Assembly (NCBI GenBank): GCA_028286245.1
Contig: JAQBRY010000004.1
Span: 307,195 to 371,194, forward strand
DNA length: 64,000 nt
From: Candidatus Saccharimonadota bacterium
Lineage (GTDB): Bacteria > Patescibacteriota > Saccharimonadia > Saccharimonadales > UBA4665
Direction: 5' to 3'
The position numbers were made by a program, and so were the translations under genes. The first letter of the stretch is position 1. Every line of letters begins with the position of its first letter. The notes beneath the pieces are model-generated. The model saw only the letters and a list, made by a program, of their open reading frames with translations, was not told where the DNA came from and did no database searches. Shown here piece by piece: positions 9,234-17,436 of this stretch.

Positions 9234-9512
9234 CTACTTGGTCAGTTTAGGCCAGATAACTTTAGCAATAACTTCTCGAGACGCTAGCCAGCCAAAGTGA
9301 CGGCTATCGGTACTTGCAGACAAATTATCCCCAATCAAGAACAAGCGGCCATGATCGAGACGTTCAATACGCTTGATTTTCTCTTTACCTTGATGCTCGA
9401 ATATCACTACCTGTCCGGGACGTAATCGTCGGCGAAACAATGGTGATGCCAATATAATTTTGCCCGGCCGAAGCTTAGGACTCATGCTGGGCCCAACGAC
9501 CCGTCGCATCAT
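9234..9512 (-). CDS. sodX: Nickel-type superoxide dismutase maturation protease (S26 family)
   Basis: 92 residues when started at the ATG at 9512, 7 bases after the sodN stop with AAGG upstream; a longer frame exists only inside sodN. Soluble S26 (LexA/signal peptidase fold) protease: catalytic Ser9 in VVGPSM, general-base Lys47 in KIKRIERL, and the family box IGDNLSASTDSRHFGWL at about 60-76. Known SodX proteins remove the N-terminal propeptide of SodN so that the new N-terminal His can bind nickel. Pairing with sodN in one transcript strongly supports this job. No membrane helix is present, as expected for SodX. Confidence 0.88.
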   Translation of the reverse strand: MMRRVVGPSMSPKLRPGKIILASPLFRRRLRPGQVVIFEHQGKEKIKRIERLDHGRLFLIGDNLSASTDSRHFGWLASREVIAKVIWPKLTK

Positions 9513-9519
9513 TAAGAAT

Positions 9520-9903
9520 TTAGGCCTTTTTGGTCGCCCAAAAGATGTTGGCAATTTCATCAATTTGCTCCAATAGTTTATCGGCTTCGGCGACTTCCAA
9601 GTGGTGCTTACATTCGCCAGCCTGTTTGATAGCGTGCCAGAATTTATCGTGTAGATCAGGATACTTTTCAAGATGTTCCGGCTTAAAGTAATCGGCCCAC
9701 AGCACCATAAGGTGATGCTTTACCAGTTCGGCTCGCTCTTCTTTAATAACGATAGCCCGGATTTTATTGTGCTCATCAAAACCCTCGTACTTTTCCATGA
9801 TAGCTTTAATACTTTGGGCTTCAATTTTTGCCTGAGCAGGGTCATAGACACCACAGGGGAGGTCACAGTGAGCATAGACGGGTTTAATAAACGAAAAATT
9901 CAT
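9520..9903 (-). CDS. sodN: Nickel superoxide dismutase
   Basis: 127 residues. Converts superoxide to oxygen and hydrogen peroxide with a nickel centre. An 11-residue propeptide (MNFSFIKPVYA) precedes the nickel hook HCDLPCGVYDPAQA; after cleavage the new N-terminal His and the two Cys (mature positions 1, 2 and 6) bind nickel. The remainder is the expected four-helix bundle (IEAQSIKAIMEKY, VKHHLMVLWADYFKPEHL, HDKFWHAIKQAGECK). The start at 9903 is fixed by AAAGGAG 8 bases upstream; the upstream in-frame codon lies in the promoter, where TATAAT sits at 9926-9931. Co-transcribed with sodX. Confidence 0.95.
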   Translation of the reverse strand: MNFSFIKPVYAHCDLPCGVYDPAQAKIEAQSIKAIMEKYEGFDEHNKIRAIVIKEERAELVKHHLMVLWADYFKPEHLEKYPDLHDKFWHAIKQAGECKHHLEVAEADKLLEQIDEIANIFWATKKA

Positions 9904-9925
9904 ACAGGTCTCCTTTGTTACTCTC

Positions 9926-9931
9926 ATTATA
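9926..9931 (-). promoter_or_regulatory. -10 box of the sodN-sodX operon
   Basis: On the minus strand a perfect TATAAT lies 22 bases before the sodN ATG, leaving a short leader that contains AAAGGAG. No good -35 hexamer is visible at the proper distance, so an activator or metal-responsive factor could be needed; that last point is inference. Confidence 0.6.
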
Positions 9932-10002
9932 CCGCACCCAGCCAGCCCTCCCAGTGAATAACCTTACTACACGACCGTAGTGTATGCACAGTAATAATTT
10001 GC

Positions 10003-10008
10003 TATAAT
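10003..10008 (+). promoter_or_regulatory. -10 box of a leaderless transcript
   Basis: TATAAT with 8 bases to the ATG at 10017, which places the expected transcription start at or next to the start codon. No ribosome-binding site is present. Confidence 0.6.
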
Positions 10009-10016
10009 TGCAAATT

Positions 10017-10865
10017 ATGCGACATCCAGAGGTATTCACCCCAAAAAAGTTGATTGACCGCCGCACGGCAGTCGTCATAACAAATCATCTCGGAGCTACT
10101 GTTACTAACCACCGCGGCCAACGAGGCCACACTGGCCGCGAGGCACAAGCTATAGCCGACGCCTCCGGGCGACAAGTCATCGCCTATGATCGGCCAGGTA
10201 CTGGTGTAAGACGCAATAAACAGCTAGCGGCCGAGCTACGTGCCCACCCAGATGTAGCCCGACGGCAATGGGCTAGCGAAGTACGGACGGTAGCGCAAGA
10301 TAGTGGCGCTCGGCAAGTACACCTGCTAAGCAGGTCGGCCGGGAGTGACTTCTTACTCGCAGTGGCCGCCAGTGGTGACCTCCCGCTCGTGTCGGCCATT
10401 TGCGCCGTGGAGCCAATGAGCATTCTGCCGCGAACAGGTCTGCGCGGCGAGGGGCGCTACGCCTTCTATCAGCACTACGATGAGGGCCGCTTTGCCGAGG
10501 AGCGCCCCAAGTTTACTACCGAAAAGCGTGACTGGCGAGAAACACTCGACATGTTACGACGCCAAGGTGTAGACATTGCTCATAATCGTCCAGCCTGGAA
10601 ATCCGATATAGCCTACAGCTCAGCTCGTCACATTGCCGAAATACTTTTTAGCATGCCCGCACTACTGGTTTTTGCCCAGTTGCCATTAGCTGGTCCTCGC
10701 GAGAAGATCGAGCAGCTTACTGCCGGCCTCACGACCCTACGCCGACCCGAAGACGCACCATTCGCCGTTGAGTTTATCCCAAAAACCACGCATGGATCCT
10801 TTGAAGACCCGGCACTTTACATTGATCAATACGCCAAGCTAGCGCAGTTAGCCTTTATTGACTGA
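10017..10865 (+). CDS. Alpha/beta hydrolase superfamily protein
   Basis: 282 residues from the ATG at 10017. Core alpha/beta hydrolase pattern: an opening strand with an oxyanion region (VVITNHLGATVTNHRG), VIAYDRPGTGVRRN, nucleophile elbow LLSRSAGSDFL in which the usual first Gly is Ser, and a late His in TTHGSFEDP near the C-terminus. The substrate is unknown. The ATG lies 8 bases after a TATAAT (10003-10008), so the transcript is probably leaderless; the in-frame TTG at 10008 overlaps the -10 box and is not a credible start. The 3' end overlaps the end of trmD by 18 bp. Confidence 0.75.
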   Translation: MRHPEVFTPKKLIDRRTAVVITNHLGATVTNHRGQRGHTGREAQAIADASGRQVIAYDRPGTGVRRNKQLAAELRAHPDVARRQWASEVRTVAQDSGARQVHLLSRSAGSDFLLAVAASGDLPLVSAICAVEPMSILPRTGLRGEGRYAFYQHYDEGRFAEERPKFTTEKRDWRETLDMLRRQGVDIAHNRPAWKSDIAYSSARHIAEILFSMPALLVFAQLPLAGPREKIEQLTAGLTTLRRPEDAPFAVEFIPKTTHGSFEDPALYIDQYAKLAQLAFID

Positions 10866-11519
10866 CGGCTGACTGTTCTCAGAACGCCACTTTTCGATTG
10901 CGGCGTGATTGCCGCTGAGTAGTACCGGTGGCACCGCACGGTCCTGAAACGTTTCCGGGCGAGTATACTGTGGAAACTCAATGTTTTCATCGTCTTGCTG
11001 GAACGACTCAATCTCGGTGCTGGTCTCGCCGCCCAAAACACCCGGCAGCAGGCGCACCACGGAATCTATCAGGATCATAGCCGGCAGTTCGCCACCGGTC
11101 AGCACGTAGCCACCAATACAGAACTGGTGATCCACCCATTCGGTAATTCGCTCATCGTAACCCTCGTAGCGCGGGCAAATAATAATCATTCCCTGTTCCT
11201 CGGTGGCTATGCGTTTGGCTGTGGACTGTTTATACAATTCGCCCCGCGGTGTCGGCAAATACACCTTGGCACTTGGGTCATTGGCCTTAGCAACCTCAAT
11301 TGCTTTTAGGAGCGGTTCCACCATCAGCAGCATCCCGTCACCGCCACCATAAGGCGTGTCGTCAACTTGTCGGCGTGGTCCTTGCCCATACTCTCGCAGG
11401 TTTATAAGTGAGTACTCAGCAATACCCCTGTCGGACGCCTTCCAGAGCATGCTGTTCCCCAGCACACCCTCGAACATCTCTGGGAATAATGTAATAATCT
11501 GTATTTTCTTGCTAGCCAT
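10848..11519 (-). CDS. trmD: tRNA (guanine-37-N1)-methyltransferase
   Basis: 223 residues, the usual length for TrmD. Methylates G37 beside the anticodon using S-adenosylmethionine, preventing +1 frameshifts. The SPOUT-family trefoil-knot region is intact: IITLFPEMFEGVLGNSMLWKA at the N-terminus, DDTPYGGGDGMLL, PRYEGYDERI and the knot segment YVLTGGELPAMILID. It ends a minus-strand series that begins with rpmF and nusB and includes rpsP. In most bacteria rimM stands between rpsP and trmD; here an unrelated-looking 604-residue gene takes that place. Confidence 0.95.
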   Translation of the reverse strand: MASKKIQIITLFPEMFEGVLGNSMLWKASDRGIAEYSLINLREYGQGPRRQVDDTPYGGGDGMLLMVEPLLKAIEVAKANDPSAKVYLPTPRGELYKQSTAKRIATEEQGMIIICPRYEGYDERITEWVDHQFCIGGYVLTGGELPAMILIDSVVRLLPGVLGGETSTEIESFQQDDENIEFPQYTRPETFQDRAVPPVLLSGNHAAIEKWRSENSQPSVNKG

Positions 11520-11539
11520 ATCAGTCTAGTTTAACAGGG

Positions 11540-13354
11540 TTAGAGGCCATTGGCAGCTTTAAGTTGCTCCGTGGCTACTTTTATTGCCTGTTCTATATCC
11601 TTGAGACTGCCAAACTTTGATGTATCGACCAAGGATTGCGCCTCCTTTAAAAGTTTGAGGGCCCGCAATCTGTCAGCTGCTTTCGGTAAAAACCCAACAT
11701 TTGCAAATAATCCTCGGATCACGGCTCCCTGCTTTTGTACAAAGTCCGATTCAGTCACCAGATCATATACACTTAACGACTCGGCCTGCAGCTCAGTCAA
11801 AAATAGTTCAATACTAGCGATGAATTTCTCTGCTACGACCTCGGGCGATACCTCTGCGCCCTGGCGTGCCATGATACTTGCCCCGATAAATTTCGTCATG
11901 CTGGTGTTTCTTTCGCTCTCTATGAGCTGCCTGTAGCTTGCTTCTTGGTTAGGGGTAAGTATCAGCTGAACTATGGCCGGATTATGCCTATACTGTAAGG
12001 AGAGGGCGGTTTCCGGGGAGTCTATTAGCGCCAGGAGCCGCTTGTCCTTAAGTTTTGCAAACAACCCATCTGTTATCATGCGAAAGCGCCCATTTGGCGT
12101 AATCTGTGTGAGTGCTTTAGTACGCGAGTGGCCGCGGAAATTTCCGACTGCTATGCAAGCACGAGAGAATGCTAGCTCGTACGCATTCTTTGATTCAAGA
12201 GCTTGCAGTAGTTGTTTCTTTTCGGTTCGGGTCAAGCTACCAGCCTCGGCACGCTTATAGGTAATAAGCATATTGATACGCCGCTGGTACGAGACAGGGC
12301 TATCTCCAAATTTTTGAGTGATAATATCTCGCATCTCTATGGCTTCTTCGGGTAGAGGCTGCTCCATGACCTGCCTGGCATGATCGGTGAAACCTTTGTC
12401 CACAAGCACGGCAGCCAGCTCATACCTGATGTAGGTTGGACTTCGCTGACATATTTCGTAATCGCTCTCCCATGTATCGACAACATTAAATGGGCTCCTA
12501 CTGCTTTGATCGATGAAGTTTCGTAAATCGCCCGAGAGTGATACTATCGTGGATCTTACGGTATCTACCGTCTCAATATTTGGGGAAGTGAGAGATTCTA
12601 ATAGCCTTATTTCGTACAGACAGCGAGCAATAGGATCTTTCTTTATGAGCTCGAGCAAATCTGGGCCTAGGGCGGCAGCCACTTGGTTCCCGGTAAACGT
12701 CTGCGCCTTGATAGCCTTAAAATAAAGGTCTAGTCGATGGGACGGGCTGGAGGTCAAACTCGCAAAGTGCACCGCAGCAACCGTGTTGTGTTTATCTAAG
12801 GATAAGCTGGCGACTTCAAAATTAAGCTGATCAACGAGCTCAATCTCGCGACCTGAATTATCAAACCGGGCATCAAGATTTTCTGGACTGTGGTAGTTGC
12901 GTCGAGCCTCCATGACACCGTAGGAAATTATGTTATAAGGCTCCCCTGCACTGACTGCTGCGCGATAGTCCGCGTAGACAGCGTCATGTTTTTCCTCGGC
13001 GGCGTTCCACAGTTCTAAAGATGTTTTGGGCTCACCCCTCAGAAACAACTTTAAGCGGTCATTAATCAAATAAAATAAAAACCCCAGTCGCCGATTATAA
13101 TCAGGCTCCTCGCGACCGATACCATCAAGTACTACCGCCAAATGATCCTCAGTAAAGTAAGAGGGCTTATAAGTGACGTAATTCATAGCGTAACTCAGCG
13201 TACTTAAGTGCTCTCCAAGATCACCACCGGCTTGGTGTACTTGGACTACTTGCTCATAAAATGTAACGGCTGCCCTAGAATAGTCATCGGTAGCTAGTGT
13301 CTCGGCTATTAATGAGTTAAGCCCGTTATCCGGGGTAGTTTGTGGAAGTTCCAT
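11540..13354 (-). CDS. Large helical cytoplasmic protein of unknown function
   Basis: 604 residues from the ATG at 13354 (MELPQTTPDNGLNS, with GGGAGAAA upstream); a longer frame to 13399 runs into the terminator hairpin and is not credible. No signal peptide or membrane helix. The sequence is rich in Leu, Ala, Glu and Arg, with TPR-like helical segments (DYSRAAVTFYEQVVQVHQAGGDLGEHL), but no repeat consensus I can name. It lies between the KH protein and trmD, 20 bases before trmD, so it may be co-transcribed with trmD. A TPR-like scaffold is possible; function unknown. Confidence 0.6.
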   Translation of the reverse strand: MELPQTTPDNGLNSLIAETLATDDYSRAAVTFYEQVVQVHQAGGDLGEHLSTLSYAMNYVTYKPSYFTEDHLAVVLDGIGREEPDYNRRLGFLFYLINDRLKLFLRGEPKTSLELWNAAEEKHDAVYADYRAAVSAGEPYNIISYGVMEARRNYHSPENLDARFDNSGREIELVDQLNFEVASLSLDKHNTVAAVHFASLTSSPSHRLDLYFKAIKAQTFTGNQVAAALGPDLLELIKKDPIARCLYEIRLLESLTSPNIETVDTVRSTIVSLSGDLRNFIDQSSRSPFNVVDTWESDYEICQRSPTYIRYELAAVLVDKGFTDHARQVMEQPLPEEAIEMRDIITQKFGDSPVSYQRRINMLITYKRAEAGSLTRTEKKQLLQALESKNAYELAFSRACIAVGNFRGHSRTKALTQITPNGRFRMITDGLFAKLKDKRLLALIDSPETALSLQYRHNPAIVQLILTPNQEASYRQLIESERNTSMTKFIGASIMARQGAEVSPEVVAEKFIASIELFLTELQAESLSVYDLVTESDFVQKQGAVIRGLFANVGFLPKAADRLRALKLLKEAQSLVDTSKFGSLKDIEQAIKVATEQLKAANGL

Positions 13355-13393
13355 AGTCACTTTCTCCCACCATGGTGCAAACAGTATAAACCA

Positions 13394-13423
13394 AAACAAC
13401 CCCAGTTGCCTAGGGTTGTTTTG
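13394..13423 (-). terminator. Hairpin terminator after the KH-protein gene
   Basis: Inverted repeat AAAACAACCC / GGGTTGTTTT with a loop of about 10 bases. The AT-rich ends of the stem give U-rich tails on both strands. On the minus strand it ends the rpsP-KH transcript before the 604-residue gene. Confidence 0.65.
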
Positions 13424-13579
13424 TCACATAAAGCTCCCACTCAATCCTTGCAGATTAAATGGCTCGCAGAGCTATATTTTTATTTTTGAATTGTTAACTA
13501 AAAGCCACAATGGACTAGCTGTAACTATAGCTCAAATGGCTGTTGTTTTCAAGCTGACCGTCGTTATTACAACGGACTT

Positions 13580-14053
13580 TTATACGTCTAAATCGTCAAA
13601 TTCAGCCAGCTCGCGGCGGGTGCGGCTAACGCGGTCGTCAGCTTCTTCTGCTTGCGGAGTTGGGGCCTTGTAGTCCTCACGCTCTTCGCGGTCGTCCACA
13701 GACACGGCACTAATGGCGTCGTCAGCGCTATCATCGCTTGAGGAGGTGCTCGTAACTGGCGCTGGAGCGCTCTGGCCATCATCAGTGCTATCACCGTGGC
13801 TGCCAACGCCGTTATCAACAATCTTTAAATTGTAACGGGCTTCGTTCTTAGTGCCAAGGGCGCGCAGCAGCGTGCGCAGACTCTGGGCGGTTGCACCGCG
13901 CTTACCAATTACTCTTCCTAGGTCTTCAGGGTCAACAGTAAGCTCAAGCAAAACACCCTTCTCGTCTATACGACGCTCAACGGAAACTTTGTCTGGGTTG
14001 CTGACTAAAGATTTGACGACGAATTCAACAAATTCCTGGTCGATACTACTCAT
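13580..14053 (-). CDS. khpA: KH domain RNA-binding protein (KhpA-like) with acidic tail
   Basis: 157 residues. The first 78 residues form a single KH domain of the kind encoded next to rpsP in many bacteria (GRVIGKRGATAQSLRTLL contains the GxxG loop GKRG). KhpA-type proteins bind RNA and affect ribosome assembly, cell length and small-RNA regulation. The remaining 80 residues are acidic and Ser/Asp-rich, apparently disordered, and make the protein about twice the usual length. It follows rpsP by about 100 bp on the same strand. Confidence 0.9.
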   Translation of the reverse strand: MSSIDQEFVEFVVKSLVSNPDKVSVERRIDEKGVLLELTVDPEDLGRVIGKRGATAQSLRTLLRALGTKNEARYNLKIVDNGVGSHGDSTDDGQSAPAPVTSTSSSDDSADDAISAVSVDDREEREDYKAPTPQAEEADDRVSRTRRELAEFDDLDV

Positions 14054-14150
14054 ACGGTCAATTCCTCGTTAATTAGTATGCTCACAGTATACCAAACCGC
14101 TTGGGCGATACTGTGTGAAATTTCTTGCGGACAGGCTAGTTACAAGAGAA

Positions 14151-14567
14151 TTAGGCGGCTTCGACGCTAGCTTCAGTATCCTGAGCATCAGCTTCGGGAG
14201 CAGCGGGCGCATCAGCTGGTGCTTCGGCAGCCGGTACTGCTTCTACAGGGGTAGGAGCTTGAGTACTGCGGCGCTTGTCGGCGTTGCGGACAGTGCGCTG
14301 CTTGTTAGCGACAAGGTTTACCCATGAGGGTAATTCAATACCTTCGGACTGGAATAAACGAGCGGCACGGTCAGAAGGCTGCGCGCCATGAGAAAGATAA
14401 AAAGTAGCTTTTTCTTTGTTGAGGATAAGGTTTTTTGCGTGCGGGTCGTAGCTACCGAGCTGTGCAACTACCTTGCCGCTGGTAGGGGTTACTTGTGAGT
14501 CCTGGACTACTACACGAAACATGGCGTGTCCTTTGCGGCCGGTACGTTGCATACGGATAGCTAACAT
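14151..14567 (-). CDS. rpsP: 30S ribosomal protein S16 with extended C-terminus
   Basis: 138 residues. The S16 core is residues 1-85 (MLAIRMQRTGRKGHAMFRVV, LGSYDPHAKN, ATFYLSHGAQPSDRAARLF). A tail of about 50 Ala/Pro/Glu-rich residues follows, longer than in typical 80-90 residue S16 proteins. S16 is a primary assembly protein of the small subunit. Followed by the KH-protein gene as in many bacteria. A consensus-like promoter is at 14624-14652. Confidence 0.95.
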   Translation of the reverse strand: MLAIRMQRTGRKGHAMFRVVVQDSQVTPTSGKVVAQLGSYDPHAKNLILNKEKATFYLSHGAQPSDRAARLFQSEGIELPSWVNLVANKQRTVRNADKRRSTQAPTPVEAVPAAEAPADAPAAPEADAQDTEASVEAA

Positions 14568-14623
14568 ATATCTATAACTCTCTCTTTCCTAAATTTATTA
14601 AAGCTAATAAAGCAATCCTGTTT

Positions 14624-14652
14624 ATTTTACAGATAAGCGCCCCTGTTGTCAA
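14624..14652 (-). promoter_or_regulatory. rpsP operon promoter
   Basis: On the minus strand TTGACA (14647-14652), a 17-base spacer and TAAAAT (14624-14629). The TGA stop of the upstream 203-residue gene lies inside the -35 hexamer. A purine-rich GGAAAGAGAG lies before the rpsP start. Confidence 0.8.
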
Positions 14653-15260
14653 CCAACAGCTGGGAATATCTGATCTGGCGTAGCGTGCTGCAGCACTAAC
14701 TCACCGAAGATTGCAAGATATTGTTCGTAATCCATGGTAGGTTTTATGCCCTGCCGCTTGTCCTGATGAGGTTCCAGCCAGATACCGGCACGATTCACTG
14801 CCAAGCGTTGCTTACCACGCTTTCGGGGATCCATGCGGCCATGAAGCACCATCAGCTCCTGCTCGCTCTCTTCATCAGCGCTCCTGAGTACCGCCTCCCA
14901 CGAATGACCAGGTACTGCTTGTTCATCCCACATGTAATCGTGTTGAAAAAGATCGATCCAAAACTCACGGGACGCTGGCAGCGACCGAGAGTCATCTTGA
15001 TGAGAAAATTTATCCACATTAAGTCCCGGGCCAATAGGAAAGGTAAGGTGATCAGTCGTTGACTTACTGGCAAAGTGGTAGACACCCCACCAGTTATTCT
15101 GCTCTTTAAGGTTTAGTCTGCCCTTTTCTTTATTGGTAGCAGCGTCAAGCAGGTTCTGCACCATGAGCGGGCTTATCCAAGGGTGCTCCTGGACACGCCA
15201 GTATACGCTCTTTGAATCTTCACCCTCTAAACGCGGGAACTGTACACGACTAAAATTCAT
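14649..15260 (-). CDS. Hypothetical cytoplasmic protein, Trp-rich
   Basis: 203 residues, rich in Trp, His and charged residues, with no signal peptide or membrane helix. Notable segments are VYWRVQEHPWISPLMVQNLL, NNWWGVYHFASKSTTDHLTFPIG and RAGIWLEPHQDKRQGIKP. I do not recognise the family. It stands between rnc and rpsP on the same strand, and its stop codon overlaps the -35 box of the rpsP promoter. Codon use looks like that of the neighbours. Confidence 0.6.
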   Translation of the reverse strand: MNFSRVQFPRLEGEDSKSVYWRVQEHPWISPLMVQNLLDAATNKEKGRLNLKEQNNWWGVYHFASKSTTDHLTFPIGPGLNVDKFSHQDDSRSLPASREFWIDLFQHDYMWDEQAVPGHSWEAVLRSADEESEQELMVLHGRMDPRKRGKQRLAVNRAGIWLEPHQDKRQGIKPTMDYEQYLAIFGELVLQHATPDQIFPAVG

Positions 15261-15304
15261 GACCTAAGAGTAATTGCTTGGACGTTACTAAGCAAGCAGC
15301 AGCG

Positions 15305-16009
15305 TTATATTTTGGGCGCTTGGTATTGCAGGAGGGCGGCTTCGGCGGCTTTTTGCTGGCCGGCTTGCTTACTTGGGCCGTTGCCCTGTCCCTTTAGAAC
15401 ACCGTTAACATAGACGCCGACGGTAAAGACCTTGTCGTGGTCCGGGCCTTCCTCGGTAATCACTTTGTACTGTGGCGTAGCACCGTCCTGGCTCTGAGCC
15501 AGCTCCTGTAAATGGGATTTTGGATCCATCCACGAGCCGCTGGCCAGGATATGCTCAAAGGTTGATAATATGCTGGCTGTAATAAACTTTTTGGCAGCGT
15601 CATACCCCTGATCCAGGTAGAGTGCACCAACTACGGCTTCAAAGCTGTTAGCCAGTATCTGGGCCCGCGCCCGGTCGGTGCCGCGCTTTTCGCCGCGGCT
15701 GAGGCGCAGCAACGGTTCAAATTCATAACGGCCGGCTGCCGCACCAATACTCTCAGTACGCACGAGGGAGCTACGCCAGTTGGTAAGAATACCCTCCGGG
15801 TCTTTAAAAGTGTTATAAAGATATTCGGTAACCACCAGTTCCAGCACGGCGTCGCCGAGGAACTCCAAGCGTTCGTTGTGCTCACTAACCGTTTTCTTGT
15901 GCTCGTTTAGGTACGAGCGGTGCGTAAAGGCCGTGACTAGCAGTTCGATATTGTTAAAAGGTCCGCCAAAAGTTTTTTCGGCAAATTCTTTGTACATTGA
16001 AAGGTCCAT
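15305..16009 (-). CDS. rnc: Ribonuclease III
   Basis: 234 residues, normal length. Cuts double-stranded RNA, mainly rRNA precursors. The family signature ERLEFLGDAV is at 46-55, with the second acidic site in ANSFEAVVGALYLDQGYDAA; a C-terminal double-stranded RNA-binding domain follows (DPKSHLQELAQSQ through KQAGQQKAAEAALLQ). The preceding Nudix gene ends 2 bases before its start, so the two are translated together. Confidence 0.95.
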   Translation of the reverse strand: MDLSMYKEFAEKTFGGPFNNIELLVTAFTHRSYLNEHKKTVSEHNERLEFLGDAVLELVVTEYLYNTFKDPEGILTNWRSSLVRTESIGAAAGRYEFEPLLRLSRGEKRGTDRARAQILANSFEAVVGALYLDQGYDAAKKFITASILSTFEHILASGSWMDPKSHLQELAQSQDGATPQYKVITEEGPDHDKVFTVGVYVNGVLKGQGNGPSKQAGQQKAAEAALLQYQAPKI

Positions 16010-16011
16010 GG

Positions 16012-16509
16012 CTATAGCTTACCGTCTCGTATCTTTTTCATGCCAATTAATATTAACTTTCCGATGTCGTCGTAGGCAATTTTATCAACGGCGTCGGTGG
16101 CCGGCAGCCATTGCATACCAGTCAGCCAGTCTTCACCCTGCAATTTGTCAGTATCTCCCTTACCTTCCACCAGATAAATGTGCATGGTCATGAGCACCAG
16201 TGTATGGCTGCGACGATAGCGGAAGTTCACCTTGCCGAGCCAGCTGTACACCTTCATTTCTTGCAGACCGGTTTCTTCGCGGATTTCACGCTCGGCAGTG
16301 GCCTTTGGCTCTTCGCCGGGCTCAACATGGCCCTTAGGAATGGTCCAACGACCCTTAGCGTCTTTAATTAACAGTATCTGCAGCGCATTAGCGGCATCGC
16401 GACGGAATATAATACCGCCCGAGGTAGTCTCTCGGACTACTTCGTCTATAACCGGCCGCCGTTTATTAACGAGGTTACGAAAGCCTACTAATGGTTTTGG
16501 ACGCTTCAT
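16012..16509 (-). CDS. Nudix hydrolase
   Basis: 165 residues with a complete Nudix box, GX5EX7REX2EEXG, seen as GHVEPGEEPKATAEREIREE followed by TG. Such enzymes hydrolyse nucleoside diphosphates linked to another group and need Mg2+; the substrate cannot be read from the sequence. The N-terminal PKPLVGFRNLVNKRRPVIDE is basic. It lies between nusB and rnc, in an RNA-processing setting, so an RNA-related or house-cleaning role is possible. Confidence 0.88.
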   Translation of the reverse strand: MKRPKPLVGFRNLVNKRRPVIDEVVRETTSGGIIFRRDAANALQILLIKDAKGRWTIPKGHVEPGEEPKATAEREIREETGLQEMKVYSWLGKVNFRYRRSHTLVLMTMHIYLVEGKGDTDKLQGEDWLTGMQWLPATDAVDKIAYDDIGKLILIGMKKIRDGKL

Positions 16510-16517
16510 AGCGATGG

Positions 16518-17072
16518 CTATACTTCCTTCTTTTCTTTAGCTGGCGGCTTCTTTTTAGTCATGGCGGGTTTTTTAGCAGCAACGGGTTTTTTAAGGGTGG
16601 CAGCCGGTTTTTTGGCAATAGCAGTATCAGGGGCAGTTCCGTTGGCGGCTTCTCGCTCGCGCAGCACGGTACCGAGCACGCCATTCACAAACTTGGATGA
16701 GTTGTCGCCACCAAAGGCTTTAGCAAGCTCGACGGCCTCGTTTATGACGACCTTGGCCGGAATGTCAGGCGCGCTCTGCAGCTCATATAAGCCGATCTGC
16801 AGTACCAGGTGATCCATACGAGCAATCTGGGCCAGCGGCCACTCCGGGGCGACCGGTTGCAACACGGCGTCAAGGGCAGCTGCCTGGGCGGTCACACCGT
16901 CAACCAGCTGCTGAATAAAGGCAATGTCATCAACCATCTGCTCGTAGCGAGCGATGTTTCGCTTAATAATTTCTGCGTCATTCCACTCCGGGTCACCGGC
17001 TTCACGCCGAAAATCCTGCTCATAAAGCGTTTGGAGAGCGATGATGCGACCGAGGTGTCGATTTGATGCCAT
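16518..17072 (-). CDS. nusB: Transcription antitermination/rRNA assembly factor NusB
   Basis: 184 residues. The NusB fold covers about 1-140 ([57 protein letters not shown]). An added tail of about 45 residues is very rich in Lys, Ala and Pro and is probably disordered and RNA-binding. NusB with NusE supports antitermination on rRNA operons. Its ATG is 8 bases after a GATAAT -10 box, suggesting an own leaderless transcript in addition to read-through from rpmF. Confidence 0.93.
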   Translation of the reverse strand: MASNRHLGRIIALQTLYEQDFRREAGDPEWNDAEIIKRNIARYEQMVDDIAFIQQLVDGVTAQAAALDAVLQPVAPEWPLAQIARMDHLVLQIGLYELQSAPDIPAKVVINEAVELAKAFGGDNSSKFVNGVLGTVLREREAANGTAPDTAIAKKPAATLKKPVAAKKPAMTKKKPPAKEKKEV

Positions 17073-17080
17073 ATTTGTGT

Positions 17081-17109
17081 ATTATCCTACCCGTGGTCAC
17101 TGTGACCAC
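17081..17109 (-). promoter_or_regulatory. nusB -10 box with 17-bp palindrome upstream
   Basis: GATAAT lies 8 bases before the nusB ATG on the minus strand. Directly upstream is GTGGTCACTGTGACCAC (17093-17109), a perfect palindrome with 8-base arms. It overlaps the position of the spacer and -35 region, so it could be an operator; as RNA it could form a hairpin in the rpmF-nusB gap. Confidence 0.5.
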
Positions 17110-17124
17110 AGTTTTTTGAGCTGT

Positions 17125-17268
17125 TTAGGCAACCTTGCCGGTTTCGCGGCGTGTAGTACGGACTTTAACAGGTGACTTACCGTTAACTTTGCGTGCTAAA
17201 TCTAAAATGATGTGGCTGCGACGTGTCCCGGTTTTACGAGGACTTGTGCGCTTTTTTGGCTTACCCAT
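17125..17268 (-). CDS. rpmF: 50S ribosomal protein L32, short zinc-free form
   Basis: 47 residues, recognised by hand translation: MGKPKKRTSPRKTGTRRSH, then ILDLARKVNGKSPVKVRTT and a basic end. The N-terminus KPKKRTSPRKTGTRRSH matches the basic, rRNA-binding start of L32. The zinc-binding cysteines found in many L32 proteins are absent, and the protein is shorter than the usual 56-60 residues. RBS AAGGGAG precedes the ATG at 17268. It heads the rpmF-nusB-Nudix-rnc series. Confidence 0.85.
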   Translation of the reverse strand: MGKPKKRTSPRKTGTRRSHIILDLARKVNGKSPVKVRTTRRETGKVA

Positions 17269-17436
17269 ACGTGTAAACTCCCTTTTCTATGCTGTTTAGA
17301 GCGGTTTATGGTTACTATGTATTGCCCCTATCCTACCGCAAAAACACCTTAAAAACAAGTCTAGGATTTGTAAATACCCTTTTAACGTGACTTCGAATAT
17401 TTACTTTTATGCTTATTTGTGGTACGATAAGTTATT

